A DNA stretch of 64,000 nucleotides from Nocardia concava NBRC 100430 (GTDB taxonomy: Bacteria > Actinomycetota > Actinomycetes > Mycobacteriales > Mycobacteriaceae): NCBI RefSeq assembly GCF_000308815.1, contig NZ_BAFX01000074.1:124001-188000 (forward strand). The letters are read 5' to 3'. Made by a program: the position numbers and the translations under genes. Below the pieces are notes generated by a model, which saw only the letters and a list, made by a program, of their open reading frames with translations, ran no database searches and was not told the origin of the DNA. Every line of letters starts with the position of its first letter. Within the stretch, counting starts at the first letter, position 1. Below, piece after piece: positions 24,387 through 32,364 of the stretch.

Positions 24387-26160
24387 AGGAGTAGAGGTCT
24401 TCGATGGCCTCGGCGTAGCGGTCGTTGATCTGCTTGCGCCGCAATTTCATCGTGGGTGTCAGCACGTCGCTGCCCGGCTCCCAGAAGTCGGCGACGATGG
24501 TGAACTTCTTGATCTGCTCCACCCGTGACAGTTCGGCGTTGGCCAGTTCGACAGCGCGTTCCACCATGGCCCGGACCCGGGAATCCTTGGCCAGCACGCT
24601 GGGATCGTTTGCAAGGCCGTGCTTTTCGGCGAACAGGGCCGCGCTGTCGGAGTCCAGGCTGATGAGCGCGACGTTGTACTTGCGGTTGTCGCCGATGGCG
24701 ACGGCCTGTCCGATCAACGGGGCGTGCGCCTTCACCCGGTTCTCGATATTGGACGGCGACATGTTCTTGCCACCCGCGCTGATGATCAGCTCCTTCTTGC
24801 GGTCGACGATGCGCAGATAGCCGTCGGCGTCGAGCTCGCCGATATCGCCGGTGTGCACCCACCCGTCGGCATCGATGGCTTCCGAGGTCTGCTCGGGCTT
24901 GTTCAAGTAGCCCTTCATGACGATCGGGCCGCGCACCAGCACCTCCCCGTCCTCGGCCACCCGCAGCTCCGATCCGGGCACGATCACACCGACGGTGCCC
25001 AGCCGCACCCGTCCCGGCGGACACATGGTCGCCATACCCGAGAGTTCGGACATACCCCACGCATCCGACACCGGCACTCCCACACCATTGAAGAACCGCA
25101 GCACATCCGCGGAAATGGGAGCGGCGCCGGACACGGCCAGGTTGATCTGGTCCAAGCCCAGAGCGACACGCAGTTTCGACAGGACGAGCGCGTCCGCGAT
25201 CCGCCACCGCAACTGCAGGTCCCAGGGCAATGGGCGGTCCGACAATCGCGTGTCGGAGGCTTCCCGCCCAACCGCGACGGCCCAGCGCGCCAGCCCGCCC
25301 CGCACACCGGTCGCCTCGCCCAGCTTCTCATCGATGGCCGCCTTCAGCTTCTGCCAGACCTGCGGCACCGCGCCGAGAAAGGTCGGGCGGACTTCAACCA
25401 GCGCGGGGACGAAATCCTTGCGATCGGCGACCGCGGTGACCTGATTGCCCAGGACCATCAAGGTGTAGAGCGCCGACCAGCGGTCCGCCACATGCGCCGA
25501 TGGCAGGAACGACAGCACGCGATCCTGCGGGCCCGCCTGCACCAGGCGCTCGGTGCCCTCGACCATCGCCAGCATATTGGCGTGCGTGAGCTGCACACCC
25601 TTGGGATCACCGGTGGTTCCGGAGGTATAGATCAGGGTGAGAACGTCATCGGGTTCGACCGCACGCCAAGCATTCTCGAAGTCGAAGTCCGATTCGGGAG
25701 CCGCCTCGACCTGCTCCAACGTCGGCAGTTCGCCTGCTTCGCCCGCAGTGCGGACCACGTGCGCCACCGCTGTGGCCTCCCGCGCGGCGGTGATGGCGGG
25801 TAGGTATGCCTCGTCGCAAACGACGACCCGTGCCCCGGAATCGCCGAGCACATACCGGATCTGCTCCGGCGACGAGGTGTTGTACACCGAAAACGGTGCC
25901 GCCCCGAGATGTTGGAGAGCGACGTCGACGGGATAGAACTCCGGCCGGTTGGCCATCATCAGCGCGACCCTGTCACCCCGCCGCACCCCGAGCGCCGCGA
26001 AACCCGCCGCCAGCCGACGCACCCGCTCATCCCACTCACGGAAGCTCAGCGCCACCCCGCCGCCCACCGACCGCACCGCGATCTTGCCGGGATCTCGCTG
26101 AACAGTGGCCTGAAAGGCCTCACACATGGTGGCGGCGCGGGACGCATAGGTCTGCGGCAT
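24385..26160 (-). CDS. Long-chain fatty-acid-CoA ligase (AMP-forming, FadD15-like)
   Basis: A 591-aa acyl-CoA synthetase. The adenylation motifs are complete: LIYTSGTTGDPKGVQLTH (P-loop) near residue 185, VSDAWGMSEL near residue 350, VHTGDIGELDADGYLRIVDRKKELI near residue 440, and NMSPSNIENRVK. It would activate a carboxylic acid from the island to its CoA thioester for beta-oxidation or as the regulator's effector. It is transcribed toward the main operon from its own promoter, which carries the fourth TetR-type palindrome (26217), linking it to the ubiD regulon. Confidence 0.92.
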   Translation of the reverse strand: MPQTYASRAATMCEAFQATVQRDPGKIAVRSVGGGVALSFREWDERVRRLAAGFAALGVRRGDRVALMMANRPEFYPVDVALQHLGAAPFSVYNTSSPEQIRYVLGDSGARVVVCDEAYLPAITAAREATAVAHVVRTAGEAGELPTLEQVEAAPESDFDFENAWRAVEPDDVLTLIYTSGTTGDPKGVQLTHANMLAMVEGTERLVQAGPQDRVLSFLPSAHVADRWSALYTLMVLGNQVTAVADRKDFVPALVEVRPTFLGAVPQVWQKLKAAIDEKLGEATGVRGGLARWAVAVGREASDTRLSDRPLPWDLQLRWRIADALVLSKLRVALGLDQINLAVSGAAPISADVLRFFNGVGVPVSDAWGMSELSGMATMCPPGRVRLGTVGVIVPGSELRVAEDGEVLVRGPIVMKGYLNKPEQTSEAIDADGWVHTGDIGELDADGYLRIVDRKKELIISAGGKNMSPSNIENRVKAHAPLIGQAVAIGDNRKYNVALISLDSDSAALFAEKHGLANDPSVLAKDSRVRAMVERAVELANAELSRVEQIKKFTIVADFWEPGSDVLTPTMKLRRKQINDRYAEAIEDLYS

Positions 26161-26216
26161 CGCTTACTCCTTCGATCGACGGCGGACTTCTGCCCGCCCT
26201 ACGATCCGAATTATAT

Positions 26217-26235
26217 GTCGAACAAACTGTTCGAT
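26217..26235. promoter_or_regulatory. TetR-type operator, site 4 (fadD promoter)
   Basis: GTCGAACA-AAC-TGTTCGAT, a 19-bp inverted repeat 57 bp upstream of the fadD start, matching the operators at 13379, 14719 and 16234. Confidence 0.75.
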
Positions 26236-26255
26236 ATCAAGCATCTGATGCAACC

Positions 26256-26342
26256 GAGATCGCCGCGGAGACCGGCGTGACGGCGGTAATGGTCAATTGG
26301 CTGGCGGGGGCGATCATGGAGGTGACGATTCGGCGGTCTTAG
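26256..26342 (+). pseudogene. C-terminal remnant of a TetR-family regulator
   Basis: A 28-codon tail without a start (EIAAETGVTAVMVNWLAGAI then MEVTIRRS and stop). It parallels the end of the TetR at 13980 (DYTASMVIHLIDGAIMEHIAYGS). The sequence immediately upstream is the operator at 26217, so the rest of the gene is gone. It is probably a relic of a duplicated regulator that once bordered fadD. Confidence 0.5.
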
Positions 26343-26402
26343 CCTCGGCGGAGGTGCTCGTGCGGTCGCGTGCGAGTGGATCGGGAGTCGGTGTTGTCTC
26401 GC

Positions 26403-27569
26403 ATGCGCACAGTCGTTGTCGCGGTCTGCCTGTCGATTGTCGTGGCCGTGGCGATGTCGCCGGGGACGGCGTCCGCCGCTGGGATCGAGTTCGGGCCTCC
26501 GGAGGGTTATCCGGGGGTGGTGCTCAGCGGCGGTGCGGGTCCGAGTGAGTTGGTGGTGGCCGATTTCAACGGTGACGGTCTGCCCGATCTTGCTTCCGGG
26601 AATACCATCGCGACCGGGATCTCGTTGTCGCGCAATGCCGGTAATGGCACGTTCGTCGAGGCGGGTGGGGTTGCTACCGGGGCGGATACGCCGTTGGTGG
26701 CGGCGGGTGATTTCAACGAGGACGGGCATCAGGATCTGGTGGCGGCGTCGTTTCTCACCTCGTCGTTGTCGGTGTACGCCGGGCATGGCGACTTCACCTT
26801 CACACCTGTTGGCAGCTATCCGATTCCGTCCATTCCGTTTCAGCTCGCGGTGGCGGATGTGAATGGTGACGGGCACCAGGACATCATTCTGGTGAACGGC
26901 GCACCGGCGCTGGTGACCGTGTTGCTGGGCAATGGTGACGGCACCTTCCGGCCGGGTCCGACCGCGATGCCGGGCGGCCTTTTCGGCTTGACCATGGCCG
27001 TCGGCGATCTCGACGGGGACGGCATTCCGGATCTGGCCGTGGCCGATATCGACTTCCGGCTGCGGGTGCTGCTCGGCCGCGGTGACGGCAGCTTCACGGA
27101 AGTGGGCTCCTACGGGGTGGGCGGTTTGCCGGAGTACATCGAGATCGGCGATCTCGATCGCGACGGCAACCCGGACCTGGTGGTCGCCAACGCGGCCACC
27201 AACGACCTGTCACTGCTCTACGGCACCGGTGGTGGCGGCTTCGAGCCGGAGGTCCGGATGCGTGACCCGCAAGGCGCGCTCCTCGACGCCAAACCCGGTG
27301 TGACACTGGCCGATTACGACGGTGACGGCTGGCTCGACATCGCGTCGGTCTCGGATTTCGCCAGCCAGGTGACCATCATGCGCGGGGTCGGCGGCCGGAG
27401 ATTCGAGGAAGCCGGGCGCTACCAGGTCAGCGACGCGCCGGAGGCGATCCTCTCGGCCGACGTGGACGGTGACGGCGCTCCGGACATCCTCGCCCCGGGC
27501 AACGTGCCATTGCACGGACTCGACGTGAAGACCCGAATCTGGCTGCTGCGCAACAAGCGCGTCGGCTAG
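26403..27569 (+). CDS. Secreted FG-GAP/VCBS-repeat seven-bladed beta-propeller protein
   Basis: A 388-aa exported protein. The signal peptide is MRTVVVAVCLSIVVAVAMSP with a GTASA cleavage site. The mature part contains seven calcium-binding turns of the D-x-[DN]-x-D-G-x2-D type: DFNGDGLPD, DFNEDGHQD, DVNGDGHQD, DLDGDGIPD, DLDRDGNPD, DYDGDGWLD, DVDGDGAPD. That is one per blade, as in integrin-alpha-type propellers. Extracellular binding is likely, with no catalytic signature. In-frame GTG codons at 26370 and 26391 are alternative starts; ATG 26403 best fits the signal peptide. It is followed 36 bp later by a secreted hydrolase. Confidence 0.88.
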   Translation: MRTVVVAVCLSIVVAVAMSPGTASAAGIEFGPPEGYPGVVLSGGAGPSELVVADFNGDGLPDLASGNTIATGISLSRNAGNGTFVEAGGVATGADTPLVAAGDFNEDGHQDLVAASFLTSSLSVYAGHGDFTFTPVGSYPIPSIPFQLAVADVNGDGHQDIILVNGAPALVTVLLGNGDGTFRPGPTAMPGGLFGLTMAVGDLDGDGIPDLAVADIDFRLRVLLGRGDGSFTEVGSYGVGGLPEYIEIGDLDRDGNPDLVVANAATNDLSLLYGTGGGGFEPEVRMRDPQGALLDAKPGVTLADYDGDGWLDIASVSDFASQVTIMRGVGGRRFEEAGRYQVSDAPEAILSADVDGDGAPDILAPGNVPLHGLDVKTRIWLLRNKRVG

Positions 27570-27604
27570 TCCGGTCAACCGCGGAATACAGAGGGAGAGA
27601 ACGT

Positions 27605-29353
27605 ATGTCACGTCGCGTTCGTTTCGCGCGGGCGATGCTCGTGCTGGTGTCGTCGCTGACCTTGTCGGCGGCCGTCACGGGGCCGGGCCCGGCGGCTGCC
27701 GAGCCGTATCCCGCGCCGGAGCCGCCCGACCCGAGTTATGTGTTGTCCAATTTCCTGACCCTGTTCCAGGGCACGGTGCACGATCTCAACAATCCCGCGA
27801 TGCTCGACTACTTCGTCAAGGCGAGCATCCTCACCAACACCGGCCGGCTGACATCGCAGTTCGAGGAGCTGACCCGGCCCGAGATCTACCAGACCTCCGA
27901 CGGGCAGTCGAAGGTGCTGGCCGGCGCCCAGAAGCTGTGGGACACACTGCTGCACACCCCACCGCTGCGGTTGGGTTTTGCGCCGCATCCGGATTACCTG
28001 CCGGATTGGAATCATGACGGCAAGTTCGGGCTGGCCGATACGGCCGGGGTGACGCTCATTCCGGCCAGTGCGGACGCCATGGTCGACGACAACTACTACG
28101 ACCCGGCCTACCAGCAGGCGCAATACCGGTTCCCGTGCCTGCAGCCGGACGGTGCGGTGCTCTACGAGACCACCGACGGTGATTGTGCGGCAGGCGATTC
28201 CGGCGCTGACTTCAAGTTCGGCATTGTCGAGAAGGTGAAGATCGTCGACTCGCGAGGTATCCCGCTCGTCGGGAAGGTCTGGCTGCCCGCGGATTTCGAC
28301 GCCTCATCCGAGAAGAAGTATCCGGTGACCATGGGCATGCCGGGCGCTGCGGAGTCACAGGAACAGGTCGCCATGTACGCGCAGTCTGCTGCCCGTGCGG
28401 GCTATCTCACCTTCACTTTCGCTCAGGCCGGTCAGCCCGGAAGTGACGGCAACGCACTGGATCTCGTGCTGCCGCTGGGTTCGGTCGAGGACTGTTTCGC
28501 CCCTGGCTCCTGCCGCGATGCCCAGGATATCGTGCGCTGGATCTTCGGTCAGGACATCACCCCGGTGGTGGACCTGGCCAACGAGGCCGCCAATGTGCTC
28601 GCCGGACAGAATCCGCGGCTGGTCCGCAGCAATCCCGCCTACGAACCGGTCGGCAACAACCCGCGCAATCAGTGGATCGACAAGCTCGACCTCGAGCATG
28701 TGAACTTGTGGGGTCAGTCCGTCGGCTCGATCGGCGTCACCAACTATTTGAACTGGCAGGACAAAGGATTCGGCATCGACGGCCGCCCGCTGCCGCATGT
28801 CAGCTCGGTCGTCGGCATGTCGGGCTTCGCCGCCACCACCGCGGCCTCCGCGCCCTTGCAGATGCAGACCGCCGACTTCGACATCCCCGGGTTGTCCGGC
28901 TACGGCATCACCAACTTCTATCAGCCGTTCTTCAACCCGACCGACGGCCCGTACGGCACCAAGGACCGCTACGACAACCTGCTGCGTTCGGGCCGCAGCC
29001 AAGCCATGCAGGTCATCGCGTATGAGGGTGGCAGCCACGGAGATTCGGTCAACTGGGTCGCCATTCCCCGCAACCTGCGCTCGCCCGCGCTGTCGGTGCA
29101 CTACTACCTCGACTGGTTCGATTGCTACGGCAAGGCCGATTCCAGCGCCTCCGCCTGCCAGTCGTTGAGCGAACCGGTCAAAGGCCTGTCACGGGCGGTG
29201 GCCACCGAATACGCGCCCCAGGGGTCCGCCGGACCCAGCCTGTGCGTCACCGTCCCCGACCGGGCCAGCCTCGCCCAGATCCTGCGCCCGGAAGTGTTTC
29301 TCTACAACCTCAACAACAGCCCCGCCAAATACGACTGTCAGCCACAGCGCTGA
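27605..29353 (+). CDS. Large secreted alpha/beta-hydrolase-type protein
   Basis: A 582-aa exported protein with a signal peptide (RRVRFARAMLVLVSSLTLSA, cut near GPAAAEP). The fold is recognisable from KYPVTMGMPGAAESQEQVA (strand before the oxyanion hole), the nucleophile elbow NLWGQSVGSIG near residue 370, and a late His in EGGSHGDSVNW. An EF-hand-like DWNHDGKFGLAD segment lies near residue 135. Cysteines in DGDC, DCFAPGSC and DCYGKADSSASAC may form disulfides. Function is unknown; an esterase or peptidase acting outside the cell is plausible. It follows the propeller gene closely and ends at a strong terminator, so the pair is probably one transcript. Confidence 0.7.
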   Translation: MSRRVRFARAMLVLVSSLTLSAAVTGPGPAAAEPYPAPEPPDPSYVLSNFLTLFQGTVHDLNNPAMLDYFVKASILTNTGRLTSQFEELTRPEIYQTSDGQSKVLAGAQKLWDTLLHTPPLRLGFAPHPDYLPDWNHDGKFGLADTAGVTLIPASADAMVDDNYYDPAYQQAQYRFPCLQPDGAVLYETTDGDCAAGDSGADFKFGIVEKVKIVDSRGIPLVGKVWLPADFDASSEKKYPVTMGMPGAAESQEQVAMYAQSAARAGYLTFTFAQAGQPGSDGNALDLVLPLGSVEDCFAPGSCRDAQDIVRWIFGQDITPVVDLANEAANVLAGQNPRLVRSNPAYEPVGNNPRNQWIDKLDLEHVNLWGQSVGSIGVTNYLNWQDKGFGIDGRPLPHVSSVVGMSGFAATTAASAPLQMQTADFDIPGLSGYGITNFYQPFFNPTDGPYGTKDRYDNLLRSGRSQAMQVIAYEGGSHGDSVNWVAIPRNLRSPALSVHYYLDWFDCYGKADSSASACQSLSEPVKGLSRAVATEYAPQGSAGPSLCVTVPDRASLAQILRPEVFLYNLNNSPAKYDCQPQR

Positions 29354-29367
29354 CCTGACCTCACCCT

Positions 29368-29409
29368 CGAACCGCTCGCCGTCCCGGGCCACCGACGGCG
29401 AGCGGTTCG
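29368..29409 (+). terminator. Strong hairpin terminator
   Basis: A perfect 16-bp stem (CGAACCGCTCGCCGTC and its complement) around a 10-nt loop, followed by TGTTCTGA, 14 bp after the hydrolase stop. Confidence 0.85.
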
Positions 29410-29480
29410 TGTTCTGAAGGTCGGCTGAGGGTTCGGTGCGGTGGCCGGGCTTCCCCGGCTTTGGATGCTATGAAGTTGCC

Positions 29481-30440
29481 ATGAGTATCGGGCGCGGGAT
29501 GTGGATCATCGGTGCGGTGCTGGCGGTGGCCGTCACAGCGGGATGTGGGGACGGGGCTTCGTCGACATCCGGGGCGACTTCATCGACGTCGAGTGCCGCT
29601 GCGATTCCGCCGGTGCTCGGCGCGTCGACGATGGCGGGTGCCGGGTCGACGGTGGAATCGCTGACCGTCGATGGCAAGACGGCCAACTATGTGCTGCATG
29701 TCCCGGCCGGCGTGAGTGGTGCGTTGCCGGCGGTGATCGTGCTGCACGGCGGGAACGGCAGCGGCACCCAGATCGAGACCGTGAGCGGGATGTCGGCCGT
29801 CGCCGATAGCAGCGGTTTCGTGGCCGCCTATCCGGACGCGACCACACCGAGTGCTATCAAAGCCTTGATCGCGGAACTGGTTTCACAACACGGCGTCGAT
29901 CCGGCGCGGATCTACCTCAGCGGCATCTCCCACGGCGGCATCGACACCCAGGTGGCGGCCTGCGCGCTCTCGGGGCAACTGGCCGGAATCGCGGTGCTCT
30001 CGGCAGGACTGCCCACCCAACTCGAATCGCAGTGCCCGATCGCGAAGCCGCTGCCGGTCATCCTGATTCACGGCACCGCCGATCCCGTGGTGCCCTACGC
30101 CGGCGGCACCGTGAACAGCCCGAACGCGACGGAACGCGGCAATGCCACAGTGTTGCTGTCCGCCGTCGATACCCTGAAGTTCTGGCGCGGCAAGGACGGC
30201 TGCACCGGTGACACCACCACCGCGCCCGCACCGGGCACCGACGATACGGTCACCCTCACCACCGGCCCCGCCTGCACGGATGGCGTTCAGGCGCAACTGT
30301 ATTCGGTCCAGGGCGGCGGCCACACCTGGCCGGGCGGTAGCACCACCCAGCAGCAGTACAGCAGTACCCTCGGCCCACTCAACACAACATTCGACGCCAG
30401 CAAGACGATCTGGGACTTCTTCGCCACCCAAGCCCACTGA
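29481..30440 (+). CDS. LpqC-like lipoprotein esterase (PHB-depolymerase/feruloyl-esterase family)
   Basis: A 319-aa lipoprotein. The signal peptide ends in lipobox AVTAGC and is followed by a Ser/Thr-rich spacer. The alpha/beta-hydrolase core has HGGNGSGTQ (oxyanion hole), nucleophile Ser in YLSGISHGG, Asp in HGTADPVVPY and the catalytic His in GGGHTWPGG. This matches the esterase D/PHB depolymerase family that includes mycobacterial LpqC. It would hydrolyse short polyesters or phenolic esters at the cell envelope. ATG 29481 is chosen by the signal peptide; the frame extends to 29436. Monocistronic, after the terminator at 29368. Confidence 0.88.
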   Translation: MSIGRGMWIIGAVLAVAVTAGCGDGASSTSGATSSTSSAAAIPPVLGASTMAGAGSTVESLTVDGKTANYVLHVPAGVSGALPAVIVLHGGNGSGTQIETVSGMSAVADSSGFVAAYPDATTPSAIKALIAELVSQHGVDPARIYLSGISHGGIDTQVAACALSGQLAGIAVLSAGLPTQLESQCPIAKPLPVILIHGTADPVVPYAGGTVNSPNATERGNATVLLSAVDTLKFWRGKDGCTGDTTTAPAPGTDDTVTLTTGPACTDGVQAQLYSVQGGGHTWPGGSTTQQQYSSTLGPLNTTFDASKTIWDFFATQAH

Positions 30441-30606
30441 GGCCGGGTCAGGTATCGAAAACGACGCACTACCTGTCCACTGACAACTGGCATGTCAGGT
30501 GTCGGGTGACGCCCAGGATGCATACCGGGCGGTATTGTGAGACCATCTGTTCTCAGATACCGGCGGTCGTGGTAGATGCCGTTGGGACCATGTGGAGGAG
30601 GCCCTG

Positions 30607-31407
30607 ATGGCAACTGAAGCGAGACGCCAGCAGGACACACGTGGCATCGGGGATCGGAGTCCGGTAGTTCCGGCATTTGGGGATGTGTTGCGGCGCTTGC
30701 GTGTTGCGCGGCGTATCTCACGGGAAAGGCTGGCTTTCAATACCGGCGTCAGCGGCAGTTACGTCACGCATCTGGAGAAGGGGCAGCGTGAACATCCCAC
30801 CAGGGTGGTGGTGGAGGCGTTGATTCGATATCTGGATCATCTGAGTCCGCTGTCGGCTGCGGATCGTCGTCAGTTGTGGGATACGGCCGGGATGGGAACC
30901 GACGAAAATCGGTCCCTTGCTGAAATGCGTGCGGCTATTACGCCGGACTTGCTTCTCACGCTTGCCCTGCACGACCCGAAACCTGCGGCCTATATCGATA
31001 TCTGCGGCAATCTCCTGGCATGGAACTGCGGTTTCGGGGCATCGTTCCCGGGAATCGCGGAGGACGGCAGCATCTTTCGCTGGTTGTTCGGCAATGAGCA
31101 GGCTGTGCGCGTGCTGGTGAATTGGAATGCCGATGTGGCGCAGGCTGTGCGGTGGTTGCGCAGTTCGATCGGTCGGATCGGCAGCCTGGGGGAGTATGCC
31201 GATCTGCTGGATGAACTACGCGGGTATCCGATGCTCCGGCAGGTATGGGACGAGGGAGAGACCGAGTTCGTTCCCCCGCTGTGGTCCGGGGAATTGCGGG
31301 ATCCGGAAACCGGTCGTCAGTACCCGGCCCTCGTGCAGTGCGGACGGGTCGCGTCCGCGACGTACCCGGGCCAGCTGATCGGATTGTTCGTTCTGCCTGT
31401 GGCATAA
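30607..31407 (+). CDS. XRE-family regulator with MmyB-like ligand domain
   Basis: A 266-aa regulator. The N-terminal helix-turn-helix (FGDVLRRLRVARRISRERLAFNTGVSGSYVTHLEKGQ, about residues 20-60) is XRE type. The remainder resembles the MmyB-like domain, a PAS-like pocket that binds fatty-acid-type ligands: YIDICGNLLAWNCGFGASF, FRWLFGNEQAVRVLVNWNADVAQ and MLRQVWDEGE. ATG 30607 follows GGAGGAG at ideal spacing; a GTG at 30592 lies inside the ribosome site. MmyB regulators usually sit beside the SDR or reductase they control, but no such partner is adjacent here. Confidence 0.85.
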   Translation: MATEARRQQDTRGIGDRSPVVPAFGDVLRRLRVARRISRERLAFNTGVSGSYVTHLEKGQREHPTRVVVEALIRYLDHLSPLSAADRRQLWDTAGMGTDENRSLAEMRAAITPDLLLTLALHDPKPAAYIDICGNLLAWNCGFGASFPGIAEDGSIFRWLFGNEQAVRVLVNWNADVAQAVRWLRSSIGRIGSLGEYADLLDELRGYPMLRQVWDEGETEFVPPLWSGELRDPETGRQYPALVQCGRVASATYPGQLIGLFVLPVA

Positions 31408-31710
31408 GTGAATCCGGCGTCCCTGAGAAGCTGCTGACCGGCGCTGCTTTCATGGGCGCGAATTTCGCGGCCTCGGTCACAGTCCCCGAAGGCCATCACG
31501 GATCTGTCCGACGGGATCTGCTCCAATCCGTACGAGTTCGGCGCCTTTGCGATCGCCTGGGGGAGAACCACTTTACGGACCTCGTACCCGCTGCTACTCA
31601 ATCCGGCACGCACGTGCGACCGGCAACAGATTGTCGACCGCAGACCGACTCAACCAGGCAGGCGCAGGGAGCTGACAAGTGCTCGACCGTTTCCCGTTGG
31701 CTCAAGATCC
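31408..31710. other. Gene-free stretch before repeat copy 2
   Basis: No supportable gene. A plus-strand reading around 31500-31560 gives a protein-like fragment (DLSDGICSNPYEFGAFAIAW) that could be the tail of a broken accessory gene. Nothing else was recognised. Confidence 0.3.
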
Positions 31711-32098
31711 GGAGGTCGCAGGTCACGTGTCATCCCGGCTGTGGGTCGGAATCCTGGCGCACGTTCGCGTGGTTGATGCGGCGGAACCGGTGGGATGCGG
31801 TGGGAATTCCAGTGCCATTTTGAGTGCCATTTTGCGGCCGGAATGGTGGGAATCCAAGGGTTTCGGTCGGAACTGGTGGGATTCGTTGGGGCAATGAAAT
31901 GCCAGGTCAGAACGGGTAGAACCCCCAAGATCGCCAGGTCAGCGAATGATCTTGGGGGTTCTACGAAATGATGAAGAAGGATTGACCGTTTCCGCTGGTC
32001 AGCGGGTTGTGAACTGCTGAACTGGGCCCCGGCGTGCCACTTTGGTGCCATTTTGAACGGGTTCAGCAGTTCCAGGACGTCCGCGTTGTCGGCCGCCA
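31711..32098. repeat. Att-like direct repeat, copy 2
   Basis: Homologous to 10065-10585 in the same orientation. It contains GGAGGTCGCAGGT and GGAATCCTGGCGCA (tRNA T-arm-like), paired GTGCCATTTTG motifs at 31812/31824, a perfect hairpin at 31917-31963, a second motif pair at 32034/32045, and the better preserved integrase tail on the minus strand. Compared with copy 1 it lacks the middle motif pair. The two copies are about 21.6 kb apart. Confidence 0.6.
31917..31963. terminator. Hairpin downstream of integrase remnant, copy 2
   Basis: A perfect 16-bp inverted repeat (TAGAACCCCCAAGATC and its complement) with a 15-nt loop. It counterparts the hairpin at 10268-10304 and is better preserved. 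Confidence 0.6.
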
Positions 32099-32195
32099 CC
32101 ATGCGGCGAATACCCTGGTGAATGTAGTGAGGTTGCGCCGTCGACTTGTTGGCGTCCATGTGTCCGAGCTGGGCGCTGGCCCGCTCGTCACCTCC
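32034..32195 (-). pseudogene. C-terminal fragment of a tyrosine recombinase (phage-type integrase)
   Basis: About 54 residues on the minus strand carry the end of an integrase: GGDERASAQLGHMDANKSTA, then QPHYIHQGIRRMVAADNADV and LELLNPFKMAPKWH. AQLGH is the conserved box II histidine segment and HYI would hold the nucleophilic Tyr, although the His-Tyr spacing is two residues longer than usual. No catalytic arginine region, start codon or upstream body is present, so it is a relic. The reading frame runs on past the expected end, another sign of decay. Homologous tail at about 10540 (PNPFKLTPKWH). Confidence 0.55.
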
Positions 32196-32364
32196 GGTGA
32201 CTCCGCATCGAGCTGGCGGCGTCTGAGTTGCTGGTCGTGTATCTCGAGGATTGGAAATTGTTGGGCAGGCCTTGCTTTCGGGCAGGTATGTCGAGATCGG
32301 TATCGAATCCGCGGGCTGTTCGCGGACGAAGGTAGGAAACGGGCTAGACCTTCGTCGCGAGCCT

